26,631 nucleotides of DNA from Enterococcus_I eurekensis (GTDB lineage: Bacteria > Bacillota > Bacilli > Lactobacillales > Enterococcaceae), in the NCBI RefSeq assembly GCF_042654605.1, contig NZ_JBHSGT010000057.1:1-26631 (forward strand), given 5' to 3'. The notes beneath the pieces are model-generated. The model was not told the DNA's origin. It saw only the letters and a program-made list of their open reading frames with translations, and did not search any database. Below are positions 7,203 through 15,966 of the stretch, one piece after another. Within the stretch, counting starts at the first letter, position 1, and each line of letters opens with the position of its first letter. A program made the translations under genes and the position numbers.

Positions 7203-7592
7203 TTATTCCTCAAATATTTCGTGTTTCGGTAAAATAAGATAAGAAACGAAACACAGTCAGAGTAAATAGCATCGCTTCTAAAACCTTGTACCGATTCGAA
7301 CTGTCAACAAGTCGCTAATTTAACGCTTGTGCTTCACAAAGTTCAATTAATTAAAGCAAATGACACCTAGTAAGAAAACTATTTTTCAATTACTATAGCT
7401 ATCAATCATCAACTCATTTACTTCTCAATAATAACTCCTTGTTCAAATAAATAATCTACCTTGACTCGCTTGTTAGAGGGTTACTCCATCAGACGATCAA
7501 TGAACACTCTTTAAAACTATTCTAAACTACTTATGTCACACTTGCCATGATCTGCCTTTGTCCGCTTTATTTACTTCTTGATCTCAACAAAC
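7203..7592. other. 390-bp gap without a recognised gene
   Basis: Both strands are full of stops and I see no protein, RNA gene or clear hairpin here. The base composition resembles the neighbouring chromosome. It may be decayed sequence or hold an unrecognised small RNA. Confidence 0.4.
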
Positions 7593-7638
7593 AAAAAAAC
7601 ACAATGCCTCTTTCAAAAGAAGAGACATTGTGTTTTTT
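7593..7638. terminator. Aquaporin terminator (bidirectional shape)
   Basis: ACACAATG-C-CTCTT and AAGAG-A-CATTGTGT pair with one mismatch around a short loop. A-runs and T-runs flank it on both sides. It lies 13 bp beyond the aquaporin stop. Confidence 0.85.
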
Positions 7639-7650
7639 AATTAAGAGTTC

Positions 7651-8307
7651 TTAGTCTTCAGAAGATAGGAAACCTTTTGCTAAGATAGCTGCTAACGCAC
7701 CACCAACTAGTGGAGCTGCAATGTATACCCAAACTTGTGATAAAGCTTCGCCACCAACTAATACTGCTGGAGCTAAACTTCTCACTGGGTTTACAGACAT
7801 ACCTGTCATTGGTACACCAATCACGTGTAATGCTGCTAATGTTAAACCGATAATTAAACCAGCATAGCCAACACCAGATGATTTGCTTGTTACCATTAAG
7901 ACAACGAATACTAATAAGAATGTTAAGATTGCTTCTACAAAGAACACACCTAAAGCACTTGTATCACCGAAAGTAGTTTGTGCTAAGTTATCTGTTGCTT
8001 TTTGACCAGCATTTAAGATGAATAATAAAGCTGCACTACCTGCGAACGCACCAATTAATTGACCAATAATATAATAGATAAATTCTGTAACATTCATGCG
8101 CTTGTTCATTAACATTGCTAAAGAAACTGCTGGGTTTAAATGCGCGCCTGAAACTGTTCCTACAGTGTACGCTGCGATCATTACCGCTAAACCAAACCCT
8201 AATCCAATACCTAAATATCCAATTGATTCACCACTTAAAACTGCACCACCAGTTCCGATAAAGACTAAAATGAATGTTCCAATTGCTTCTGCTACTAATT
8301 TTTTCAT
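7651..8307 (-). CDS. Aquaporin / MIP-family channel
   Basis: 218 residues from the ATG at 8307, preceded by GGGAGGAAAGAAT. Six membrane helices and two re-entrant loops form a water or small-solute pore. The first loop is the standard SGAHLNPAVS (NPA at 58-60). The second is GMSVNPVRS, with NPV at 173-175 instead of NPA. Aligned by eye with E. coli AqpZ, the selectivity filter is F12, H161, M170 and R176: the histidine and arginine fit a water channel, but M170 replaces threonine. The lack of the aspartate-containing second motif of GlpF argues against a glycerol facilitator. A strong hairpin (8335-8363) stands between this gene and the one upstream. Confidence 0.92.
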   Translation of the reverse strand: MKKLVAEAIGTFILVFIGTGGAVLSGESIGYLGIGLGFGLAVMIAAYTVGTVSGAHLNPAVSLAMLMNKRMNVTEFIYYIIGQLIGAFAGSAALLFILNAGQKATDNLAQTTFGDTSALGVFFVEAILTFLLVFVVLMVTSKSSGVGYAGLIIGLTLAALHVIGVPMTGMSVNPVRSLAPAVLVGGEALSQVWVYIAAPLVGGALAAILAKGFLSSED

Positions 8308-8321
8308 ATTCTTTCCTCCCG

Positions 8322-8363
8322 ACAAAAAATCTTCTCTCAATTAAGGACTAACCTTAATTGAGA
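8322..8363. terminator. Terminator of the acyl-CoA operon, just upstream of the aquaporin gene
   Basis: TCTCAATTAAGG (8335-8346) and CCTTAATTGAGA (8352-8363) form a perfect 12-bp stem around ACTAA. On the minus strand it is followed by ATTTTTTG; on the plus strand by a T-run as well. It ends the ytnP transcript but lies only 28 bp from the aquaporin start codon. Confidence 0.85.
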
Positions 8364-8379
8364 AAAGTTTTTTACTTTT

Positions 8380-9252
8380 TTATTTATTTAAAAGGGGAAC
8401 TTTTGGTTTTGCTTCCCGTTTTAACTCACTAATAATTTCTTTACCAGCTTGGTCCCATTGTAACATACGGTAGTAAGCATCATGGTAAAAAATGAATTTG
8501 TAATTTCCTTGATACGCTTCTGCTAAGATACGATCTTTAGCAAAAATCGACGTCATCGGATAATCATCATACGCTAAAACCCATAAAGGATTTTGGTGGG
8601 CATGGGTTGGCATCAAGTCAGCCATGTGAATAATCGTCTCGCCTGCTTGATGCAATTTAATAATTGCATGGCCGTCACTATGTCCCCCGGTATGAATCAT
8701 TTCAATTTCAGGTATAATTTGAATCTTGTCTTCATAAGGAACGAATTGATCTTCAATTGGCTCCCAGTTTTCAACCCAATAGGTCGCTTTTGAGCGCATA
8801 TTTGGTTGGCGCATTTCATACCATTCAATTTCATTGACGATGATTTTAGCATTTGGAAAAACTGAAACCAATTCTCCGTCAACAATTTCCGTTAAGCCGC
8901 TTGCGTGATCATAATGTAAATGAGTCATCAAAAGATAATCAATATCTGCCGTCGTTAAACCTAATTCTTGCAAAGATTCTTTGACTTTTGATTCTTCGGT
9001 TACACCGAAATTACGTTTTTGTTTATCGGTTAATTTGCCACGACCAATACTACTATCGATCAAGTAATTAACCCCTTTGTACTGAATCAAGATTGGATCG
9101 GTGCGTAATTCAATTAAGTTCTTGTCATTTGGTGGGTAACGCTTTGACCATAATACCTTAGGAACAACTCCAAACATTGATCCGCCATCTAACGTTGTAT
9201 CGCCACCATCTAACCACGTTAATGTCATTTCATGAAATTGTAAAGTCTCCAT
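8380..9252 (-). CDS. ytnP: YtnP-like quorum-quenching lactonase (metallo-beta-lactamase fold)
   Basis: 290 residues. The N-terminus (TLTWLDGGDTTLDGGSMFGV, then LWSKRYPPNDKNLIELRTDP) closely recalls Bacillus YtnP, from memory. Metal ligands are HLHYDH (111-116), H191 in HTGGHSDGH, D212 in HMADLMPTHAHQ and H257. The family opens lactone rings, including acyl-homoserine lactones. It is the last gene of the acyl-CoA operon, 15 nt after the CoA-transferase, with GGAGG before its ATG, so here the substrate could instead be a lactone or thioester linked to that pathway. That is inference from position only. No signal peptide is seen. Confidence 0.85.
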   Translation of the reverse strand: METLQFHEMTLTWLDGGDTTLDGGSMFGVVPKVLWSKRYPPNDKNLIELRTDPILIQYKGVNYLIDSSIGRGKLTDKQKRNFGVTEESKVKESLQELGLTTADIDYLLMTHLHYDHASGLTEIVDGELVSVFPNAKIIVNEIEWYEMRQPNMRSKATYWVENWEPIEDQFVPYEDKIQIIPEIEMIHTGGHSDGHAIIKLHQAGETIIHMADLMPTHAHQNPLWVLAYDDYPMTSIFAKDRILAEAYQGNYKFIFYHDAYYRMLQWDQAGKEIISELKREAKPKVPLLNK

Positions 9253-9267
9253 GAATTTGCCTCCGTC

Positions 9268-10599
9268 CTATGCTTCTTCAGATACATTCTCCATAATAGC
9301 ACTGATTTGATCTTTTGTAAGGTAATTTAACTCAAGTGCTTTTTCGATTAATTCATCACGGAATTTTGGATGAGAAATACGAATCAACGCTTCTGTTCTT
9401 TCACGAATTGTTTTACCTTTCAATGGTGCACTACCATATTCTGTTACGATTGTATCAATATCATTTTTAGATGTTGTTACAGGTGCTCCAGAGTATAAAT
9501 ATGGGACAATTGTTGAAATGCTTTCGCCTTTAGCAGTTGAATACAGACAGATAATACCTATTCCGTTTTTCGTGCCACGAACGCCTTTCATGAAGTCTGC
9601 TTGCCCACCAGTTGATGAATAGTACGTACCTTGTACACGTTCAGAGTTACATTGACCAAGGAAGTCAACTTCAACTGAAGAGTTAATTGCTACTAAGTTA
9701 TCTAATTCATTAATTGTTGATGCACTGTTTGTGTAGTCACATGGTAACATTAAGATATCTTTGTTGTTGTTCATGAATTCATACAAACGTTTTGAACCGA
9801 TTGCGAATGTCGCAACGCTCTTGCCTGTATTGTTTTCTTTGTATTTGTTTGTAATAACGCCTTTAGCTGCTAAATCAACGAGTTTTTCAGGTAGCATTTC
9901 TGTATGTAAACCTAAATCTTTTTTGTCAACTAAGTATTCCATAACCGCATTTGGCATTGCACCAAAACCGATTTGTAGCGTGTCGCCATCTTTAACCATT
10001 TCAGCAATTTCTTTACCAATTGCTAAGTCGCGTTCGCCTAAAACTGGGCTTCCTAATTCTGGTAAATCAAAGTTGTTTTCAATTAAAGCAGTTACTTGGC
10101 TAATATGAATGCCATTTTTAGCACCAAATGTACGAGGCATTTTTGTATTTACTTCTAAAATAATTTTTTTTGCATCATCAATTAATGATGCTACGTATGA
10201 AGGGCTTGTTCCTAAAGAGAAATAGCCGTTTTCATCCATTGGCGAAACAGTAGCCATGATTACTTGCTCAGATTCACGTTGAGTTAAAATCGATGGGATA
10301 TCAGAAAAGTTGTTTGGTAATAAGTCAACTCCGCCATTATTCATTGATTTACGATCCATTCCTGATAGGAATATTGAAACTTGTTTCAATTGATCGCTTG
10401 GTAAGTCAAGTATAGGGAAACTTGGTAACATACGGTATAAAGTATTCCCTTTTAACGTTGTTAATCTACCAATTGCCTCTAGTAAAGCTGGCGGCTCACC
10501 AGGCATTATTGGGAAAATTAAACCTTCTCCTGGTTCAATCTTCGAAACCGCTTCGTCTGCGGACATTAAACGCTGTTGATACATCTCTTGATGAGTCAT
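9268..10599 (-). CDS. Acetyl-CoA hydrolase/transferase family CoA-transferase
   Basis: 443 residues, the size of 4-hydroxybutyrate and butyryl-CoA:acetate CoA-transferases. It swaps CoA between an acyl-CoA and a free acid such as acetate. The N-terminal part has GEPPALLEAI. LQIGFGAMPNAVMEYL (208-223) is the conserved glycine region, and E234 in GLHTEML is at the position I recall for the glutamate that forms the CoA thioester. EVDFLGQCNSE (310-320) and the CoA-loop motif STGGQADFMKGV follow. In this operon it would release or capture the C4 acid. Spacing is 23 nt after crotonase and 15 nt before ytnP, and AAGGAG precedes the ATG. Confidence 0.88.
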   Translation of the reverse strand: MTHQEMYQQRLMSADEAVSKIEPGEGLIFPIMPGEPPALLEAIGRLTTLKGNTLYRMLPSFPILDLPSDQLKQVSIFLSGMDRKSMNNGGVDLLPNNFSDIPSILTQRESEQVIMATVSPMDENGYFSLGTSPSYVASLIDDAKKIILEVNTKMPRTFGAKNGIHISQVTALIENNFDLPELGSPVLGERDLAIGKEIAEMVKDGDTLQIGFGAMPNAVMEYLVDKKDLGLHTEMLPEKLVDLAAKGVITNKYKENNTGKSVATFAIGSKRLYEFMNNNKDILMLPCDYTNSASTINELDNLVAINSSVEVDFLGQCNSERVQGTYYSSTGGQADFMKGVRGTKNGIGIICLYSTAKGESISTIVPYLYSGAPVTTSKNDIDTIVTEYGSAPLKGKTIRERTEALIRISHPKFRDELIEKALELNYLTKDQISAIMENVSEEA

Positions 10600-10622
10600 A
10601 AAATTTGCTCCTTATTCGTTAA

Positions 10623-11408
10623 TTATTTTCTATTGAATGTTGCTTTTTGTTTTGCAACAAAAGCTTCCATTCCTTGTGTTTGATCTTCTGTTGAGAAAAG
10701 TGAACCAAATTGTTCTGCTTCTAATTTCAGCGCAGCATTGATTTCCATTTCGTAACCTAGGTTAATCACTTCTTTACTGAATTCAACGGCAAATGGTGCA
10801 TTTTTTTGAATCTTTTGAGCCATTTTAACTGCTTCGTCGCGTAACGCTTCGCTAGTTACAACACGGTTTAATAAACCAATTGTTTTTGCTTCTTCAGCTT
10901 TCACTGTGCGACCAGTGAAAATCATTTCTTTTGCATAGCCTAAGCCAACTAAACGGCTTAAACGTTGTGTACCACCAAAGCCAGGAATAATTCCTAAACC
11001 AACTTCTGGTTGGCCAAAGACAGCATTTTCGGCACCAATACGGATATCACATGCAAGGGCTAATTCACAACCGCCGCCTAATGCGAAACCATTTACTGCA
11101 GCAATTGTCGGTTGGCGTAAGTTCGCTAAACGACTGAAGACACGGTTACCAAACGCTGAAAACTCGCGCCCTTCCATCACTGTTTTATCTTTCATTTCAA
11201 CGATGTCTGCTCCAGCAACAAATGATTTATCACCTGCACCAGTTACGATGACAACTTGAACTTCTGGATCATTTTCGATTGCATCTAGACGCTCTTCTAA
11301 TTCAGCCATTACAGCTGTACTTAACGCGTTTAATGCTTTAGGACGTGAAATTGTTACAAAAGCAATTCCTGCTTCGACTGTCAATTCAACCAAATTTACA
11401 TTTTCCAT
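10623..11408 (-). CDS. crt: Enoyl-CoA hydratase (crotonase)
   Basis: 261 residues, typical of a short-chain crotonase. It interconverts 3-hydroxybutyryl-CoA and crotonyl-CoA. The oxyanion-hole segments are SFVAGADIVEM (62-72) and NGFALGGGCELALACD (106-121). Both catalytic glutamates are present: E115 in GGCELA and E135 in FGQPEVGLGIIPGFGGTQRL. It lies 15 nt after hbd and carries AGGAGC before its ATG. The symbol crt reflects the clostridial order; the exact chain length is inferred from the neighbours. Confidence 0.92.
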   Translation of the reverse strand: MENVNLVELTVEAGIAFVTISRPKALNALSTAVMAELEERLDAIENDPEVQVVIVTGAGDKSFVAGADIVEMKDKTVMEGREFSAFGNRVFSRLANLRQPTIAAVNGFALGGGCELALACDIRIGAENAVFGQPEVGLGIIPGFGGTQRLSRLVGLGYAKEMIFTGRTVKAEEAKTIGLLNRVVTSEALRDEAVKMAQKIQKNAPFAVEFSKEVINLGYEMEINAALKLEAEQFGSLFSTEDQTQGMEAFVAKQKATFNRK

Positions 11409-11423
11409 TCCAATGCTCCTTTT

Positions 11424-12272
11424 TTAGTAAGAGTAGAATCCGCGGTTTGTTTTCTTACCTAACCAACCTGCTTCAACATATTTTTTCAATAATGGTGCTG
11501 GACGGTATTTGCTATCGTTAAATCCGTTGTATAAAACAAGCATAATTGCTAGACAAGTATCTAAACCGATGTAATCAGCTAATGCTAAAGGACCCATTGG
11601 GTGATTCGCACCAAGTTTCATTGCTTCATCAATTTCTTCTGCCGTTGCAACGCCTTCGCCTAATGCAAAGATTGCTTCGTTGATCATTGGGATTAAGATA
11701 CGGTTAACTGCAAATCCTGGTGAATCTTTAATATCGATTGAAGTTTTACCAATTTTTTCGCTTAATTCTTTAATCGCTTCTGCTGTTGCATCGTCCGTTT
11801 GGATTCCACGGTTGATTTCAACTAATTTCATCACTGGCACTGGATTGAAGAAATGCATACCGATTACTTTTTCTGGGCGGCTTGTTGCTGCTGCGATCTC
11901 AGTAATTGATAAAGAAGAAGTGTTTGTTGCTAAAATTGTACCTTCTGATGTAATTTCTGCTAATTGTTTAAAGATTTGTAATTTAATGTCGCGATTTTCA
12001 GTTGCTGCTTCGATGACTAATTGTGCATCTTTCGCATCTTGATAATCTGTTGATGGAATTAAGTTGTTACGAACTTGATCGGCAACTTCTTGTGTACGGC
12101 GACCACGAGCCACAGCTTTATCTAACCATGCATGGATTTTAGCAATCCCTTTTTCAACAAATTCTTCTTTAATATCATTTACATATACAGTGTAGCCAGC
12201 TTCAGCTAAAACTTGAGCGATACCGCTACCCATTTGACCTGAACCGATTACCATAATTTTTTCGATTTTCAT
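11424..12272 (-). CDS. hbd: 3-hydroxybutyryl-CoA dehydrogenase
   Basis: 282 residues, the size of clostridial Hbd. It reduces acetoacetyl-CoA to (S)-3-hydroxybutyryl-CoA with NAD(P)H, or the reverse. The Rossmann motif is VIGSGQMGSGIA (8-19). The catalytic set is S119 in NTSSLSI, H140 and E152 around GMHFFNPVPVMKLVEI, and N190 in SPGFAVNRIL. The single-domain architecture, without a fused crotonase, fits the separate crt next door. AGGAGATGACAAA precedes the ATG. Confidence 0.94.
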   Translation of the reverse strand: MKIEKIMVIGSGQMGSGIAQVLAEAGYTVYVNDIKEEFVEKGIAKIHAWLDKAVARGRRTQEVADQVRNNLIPSTDYQDAKDAQLVIEAATENRDIKLQIFKQLAEITSEGTILATNTSSLSITEIAAATSRPEKVIGMHFFNPVPVMKLVEINRGIQTDDATAEAIKELSEKIGKTSIDIKDSPGFAVNRILIPMINEAIFALGEGVATAEEIDEAMKLGANHPMGPLALADYIGLDTCLAIMLVLYNGFNDSKYRPAPLLKKYVEAGWLGKKTNRGFYSY

Positions 12273-12304
12273 TTTGTCATCTCCTAAGAATTACTAAACT
12301 ATTT

Positions 12305-13426
12305 TTATGATTTTAAACGCCAAGGCTCGGCAATAATATAGCGTTGGGTGTCTGAAGATCCACCATAAATTGCTGTGATTTTAGCATCACGAACAAAGCG
12401 TTCTATTTCATTGTTGCGCATGTAACCATAGCCACCCGTTACATTAATAATCGTTTCGGTAACGTCAATAGCTAAATCAGACGCTGCCAATTTAATCATC
12501 GCAACTCGTTGTGTATCATCGGGTGCCTCATCCAACGTTTGTAATAGAAACGCACGCGTTGCTAAAATTTTTGTTTGGACATCGGCTAAGCGATATTGAT
12601 TGGTTTTCAAATCAATTAAGCGCTTCCCAATATTGCGCTCAAAACTAACGTATTCAAGTCCGCGATCCAAAGCGCCTTGTGCGATACCGATTGCTTGGGC
12701 TGAAATAGCTAGTCGGTTTCGATTCAAAACCGATTGGACTTGCTTCAAACCTTGCATCACATCACCCAAAAGTGCGGTGTGAGGAACGAAAACTGATTTT
12801 AGTGAAACACCTGCAACAGGTAGGGACTTAATCCCCATTTTATTTTCTAATGGGCCGACTGTTAAACCTTCTGTGTCACGATCGATTAAGAAAACCCCAA
12901 AACCTTCTTCACCCTTTAAGGATCTTGTTTTTGATACGACTGAAAACAATGTGGATATCGGTGCGTTTGAAATAAATGCTTTTTCTCCCGTAATAATCCA
13001 ACCTTCAGCTGTTTCAAGTGCAATTGTTTCCATTTGTTGTAAATTACTTCCACTATCAATCTCATTAGCAGCAAAAGAGCCAAAGATTTCACCTTTCAAT
13101 AGCGGTTCTAAGTAGCGAGCTTTTTGTGCCGCTGTTCCAAATTGGAACAACGGCCAAATCGCATAGCTTGCTTGAGTAAGTAAAATACTTCCTAAAGCAG
13201 GGAATTGTTTCGAAATGATACGAATCAAGCGAATAAAAGCTTTGTACGATGGAATGAGTGACTCGGGTGGTTCAACAACCATATATAAAATCCCAAGATT
13301 AACTAAATAGTCCCATTCCGCCTGCGGAAACTGTTCGCTCGCATCGTATTGCGTTGCAACTTCTCGAATGGTTGTATTCGCGTAATTTTCAACGATAGCA
13401 GTTAACTTCTCCTGATTCTTAATCAT
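12305..13426 (-). CDS. Divergent acyl-CoA dehydrogenase lacking the usual catalytic glutamate
   Basis: 373 residues with the full acyl-CoA dehydrogenase fold. Landmarks are FERNIGKRL (262-270), GGYGYMRNNEIERFVRDAKI (331-350) and IYGGSSDTQR (353-362). In most members that last motif is YEGTxxIQR and its glutamate removes the alpha proton; here it is G355. The alternative glutamate of isovaleryl-CoA dehydrogenase falls at N237 in LNRNRLAISAQ by eye alignment. The flavin motif LTEPxAGSD is replaced by AANEIDSGSN. It sits between thiolase and hbd, where a butyryl-CoA dehydrogenase is expected. It may be a slow or altered enzyme, or a partner of the second dehydrogenase at 16405-17613. Confidence 0.85.
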   Translation of the reverse strand: MIKNQEKLTAIVENYANTTIREVATQYDASEQFPQAEWDYLVNLGILYMVVEPPESLIPSYKAFIRLIRIISKQFPALGSILLTQASYAIWPLFQFGTAAQKARYLEPLLKGEIFGSFAANEIDSGSNLQQMETIALETAEGWIITGEKAFISNAPISTLFSVVSKTRSLKGEEGFGVFLIDRDTEGLTVGPLENKMGIKSLPVAGVSLKSVFVPHTALLGDVMQGLKQVQSVLNRNRLAISAQAIGIAQGALDRGLEYVSFERNIGKRLIDLKTNQYRLADVQTKILATRAFLLQTLDEAPDDTQRVAMIKLAASDLAIDVTETIINVTGGYGYMRNNEIERFVRDAKITAIYGGSSDTQRYIIAEPWRLKS

Positions 13427-13455
13427 TCCTTCTCACCTTGTCTTTGTTTATTTGA

Positions 13456-14637
13456 TTAGTCACGTTTGATAATCATTGAGATACCTTGTCCGCCACCAAT
13501 ACATAATGTTGCTAAACCTGATTTTGCATCACGTTTTTTCATTTCATGTACTAGAGAAACTAAGACACGCGCACCACTTGCACCGATTGGGTGACCTAAA
13601 GCAATTGCTCCACCGTTAACGTTAACGATATCCGTATTTAATTCTAATTCTTGAACAACACTCATTGCTTGAGACGCGAATGCTTCATTTGCTTCGATTA
13701 ATTCTAAATCGTTCACTGTCATGTTTGCTTTTGCTAAAGCTTTTTTAGTTGCTGGAATTGGACCAGTACCCATAATTTTTGGATCAACACCTGCTGTTGC
13801 GTAGCTTTCGATTGACGCTAATACTTCAAGACCTAATTCGTTCGCTTTTTCGCGAGTCATTAAGACTAAGATTGCAGAACCGTCGTTTAATCCAGAAGCG
13901 TTACCTGCTGTTACTGTTCCATCTTTTTTGAATGCTGGACGTAATTTGCCTAACCCTTCAGCAGTTGCACCAAAACGAGGATGCTCATCTGTGTCCATTA
14001 CTACTGGTTCGCCACGACGAACTGGAATTTCGATTGGCACGATTTCATCAGCGAAACGACCTGATTTGATTGCTGCTTCTGCTTTATTTTGGCTTGCTGC
14101 TGCAAATTCATCTTGCGCTTCACGTGTAAATCCAAATTTTTCAGCAATATTTTCTGCTGTGATACCCATGTGAATATCGTTAAAAGCATCTGTTAAACCG
14201 TCTGTTAGTAATGTGTCGATTAATTGACCGTTACCCATGCGTTTACCCCAGCGGTAATCAGGAACAACATAGTTTGCTTGACTCATGCTTTCAGTTCCAC
14301 CAGCTACAACGATTTCGTTGTCACCTAATTGGATTGATTGTGCTGCAAGAATTACGGCTTTTAAGCCAGATCCACAAACTTTATTGATTGTAAAAGCAGA
14401 AGCCTCTTGCGGGATACCTGAGTTAATGCTGACTTGTCTTGCAACGTTTTGTCCAAGACCTGCGCCTAATACATTACCTAAAATTACTTCATCAACTAAT
14501 TCTGGTGCTAGGTTTAAAGCGTTTAGTGATTGCTCCACTACTTTTTTACCTAAATCGATTGCTGATACATTTTTTAATTGGCCACCAAATGTTCCAATTG
14601 GTGAACGTAAAGCTGAAACTATTACTACTTCTCTCAT
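13456..14637 (-). CDS. thlA: Acetyl-CoA acetyltransferase (thiolase)
   Basis: 393 residues, a biosynthetic-type thiolase II. It joins two acetyl-CoA to acetoacetyl-CoA or splits it. The acylated cysteine is C88 in INKVCGSGLKAV, H349 is in GGAIALGHPIGASGAR and C379 is in CIGGGQGISM. The GHPIGASGAR form fits the degradative/biosynthetic thiolase II group. It is the first gene of the operon, with AGGAGG before its ATG and a cre-like palindrome 46 nt upstream. A terminator at 14902-14950 separates it from the lysR gene. Confidence 0.95.
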   Translation of the reverse strand: MREVVIVSALRSPIGTFGGQLKNVSAIDLGKKVVEQSLNALNLAPELVDEVILGNVLGAGLGQNVARQVSINSGIPQEASAFTINKVCGSGLKAVILAAQSIQLGDNEIVVAGGTESMSQANYVVPDYRWGKRMGNGQLIDTLLTDGLTDAFNDIHMGITAENIAEKFGFTREAQDEFAAASQNKAEAAIKSGRFADEIVPIEIPVRRGEPVVMDTDEHPRFGATAEGLGKLRPAFKKDGTVTAGNASGLNDGSAILVLMTREKANELGLEVLASIESYATAGVDPKIMGTGPIPATKKALAKANMTVNDLELIEANEAFASQAMSVVQELELNTDIVNVNGGAIALGHPIGASGARVLVSLVHEMKKRDAKSGLATLCIGGGQGISMIIKRD

Positions 14638-14682
14638 TTTTGAGAATCCTCCTCGTTTTTAACGTGTTTTACATGTGAAAAC

Positions 14683-14697
14683 TGTAAAACGTTTACA
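14683..14697. promoter_or_regulatory. cre-like site upstream of the thiolase operon
   Basis: TGTAAAACGTTTACA has two perfect 6-bp arms (TGTAAA/TTTACA) around ACG. It matches 12 of 14 positions of the CcpA consensus TGWAANCGNTNWCA in either orientation; one extra central base breaks the full match. A similar site precedes the second acyl-CoA dehydrogenase. Catabolite control by CcpA is plausible. Confidence 0.45.
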
Positions 14698-14901
14698 AGC
14701 TTATGATAAGAGCATTTGGCAAAAAAATCTAACAAGTAAAAGTAATTCGAACTATTAGTTTGGCTAATACAAAGCTTAAACCCTTGTCACAACTGTTTTG
14801 TTCAATTTATCATTTGATTTTTTCGAAAGAATATTTTTTCTTTTTTTTGGATAAAACAGTCGATTTTTTATCAATGGTTCTTATTAATTTAATAATTAAT
14901 G

Positions 14902-14950
14902 AAAAAAACTTTGAACGATCGATGACATTTCAACGAGTTCAAAGTTTTTA
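14902..14950. terminator. lysR terminator (bidirectional shape)
   Basis: AAAAACTTTGAAC (14904-14916) and GTTCAAAGTTTTT (14937-14949) form a perfect 13-bp stem with a 20-nt loop. The stem's own A and T ends give the U-tract on either strand. It lies 9 bp after the lysR stop. The remaining gap up to the thiolase gene holds only the cre-like site and ribosome binding site that I can recognise. Confidence 0.75.
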
Positions 14951-14958
14951 AGGGACAA

Positions 14959-15894
14959 CTATTGGACGACTGGTTCATAAAAATAGTTTAAAATCGTCTC
15001 ATATACGTAGGCTTCCACTTCATTGTAATTTTTCTTAATATGTCGACATAATAAAACGTTGAATGGAATCGGATCACGAAAGGGGATCTCAACGTAATGA
15101 TCTTGGTCAATGGTTCGCTCAATGGGCGAAGGCAAAATGGTGACAATTTCCGAATCCATTGTCGCTTCCACTAAATAATCCCAAGAAGAAGATAAAAAGG
15201 TTGGCTCTTTTTCTTCAGATATCGCATGAAGCTTATCTTTAACTAAGGCATTAGTTGTGAAACTCTCGTTAAAGGTCGCGATTGGATAATCCATCACGTC
15301 ACTCCAATCGAGCAGCTCCTTCTTGGCTAGGGGGTGGTCTTTTGACATGAAAGCGGTCATCTCATCAATTTGAATGACATGTTCTTCAAAACTCTTTAAA
15401 TCCAAACTGGTTGGCTCTATTAAAATGGCATAATCTAAATCATTTTGAAAAAGCATCCGTCGTAAATCATTACTCCCTCCTTCAATAATCTCGATTTTAA
15501 TACTAGGATTTTCTAACATTAGTTTCGGAAAGAACGCTGAGAAAAAAATTCTTAAAATCAGCGATGGCAAACCGATACGAATAGTCCCCTTTTGTTTTGA
15601 GGCTTCTTTTCGCACCATATCGCGCATTTCATCATGAAGTGCGGTTATTTCTTGTGCGTAAGCATATAATTTCTCACCACTAGGCGTTAATGAATCTAAT
15701 CGACCATTTTTGCGATAAAATAAAACTAACTCTTCGTTCGTTTCAAAATTGATAATTAATTGACTTAATGCGGACTGTGTAATGTGGATTTTTTTCGCTG
15801 CTAACGACAAATTACAACCACATTCCACAATGTTCATAAAGTAAAACAATTGTTGAACGTCCATTTCTCCACCCATTTCTTCGATTTTCTTCAT
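14959..15894 (-). CDS. LysR-family transcriptional regulator
   Basis: 311 residues. The N-terminal winged helix-turn-helix covers about 11-70 (LFYFMNIVECGCNLSLAAKK, ITQSALSQLI). A periplasmic-binding-like effector domain starts at GTIRIGLPSLILRIFF (about 104). The recognition helix departs from the common form (IINFETNEELVLFYR in place of IxxLExxLGxxLFxR). The start at 15894 has GGAGGTGG upstream; a later ATG (MDVQQL) is possible. It lies directly upstream of the thiolase operon on the same strand and downstream of the second dehydrogenase, so it is the best candidate for controlling this acyl-CoA module. The effector, possibly an acyl-CoA or short acid, is not known. Confidence 0.9.
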   Translation of the reverse strand: MKKIEEMGGEMDVQQLFYFMNIVECGCNLSLAAKKIHITQSALSQLIINFETNEELVLFYRKNGRLDSLTPSGEKLYAYAQEITALHDEMRDMVRKEASKQKGTIRIGLPSLILRIFFSAFFPKLMLENPSIKIEIIEGGSNDLRRMLFQNDLDYAILIEPTSLDLKSFEEHVIQIDEMTAFMSKDHPLAKKELLDWSDVMDYPIATFNESFTTNALVKDKLHAISEEKEPTFLSSSWDYLVEATMDSEIVTILPSPIERTIDQDHYVEIPFRDPIPFNVLLCRHIKKNYNEVEAYVYETILNYFYEPVVQ

Positions 15895-15966
15895 TAATTA
15901 TACCACCTCCATAAAAAAATGTATGATTTTCTGCCTTTAACTAACAATTCCATTAAAAATTTTAAA

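Noticed and set aside
14285..14662. Plus-strand open frame of 125 codons
   Set aside because: It lies opposite the thiolase gene, whose motifs and length are unambiguous.
14760..14951. Plus-strand open frame of 63 codons beginning MANTKL
   Set aside because: It has no ribosome binding site, unlikely composition, and ends within the lysR terminator.
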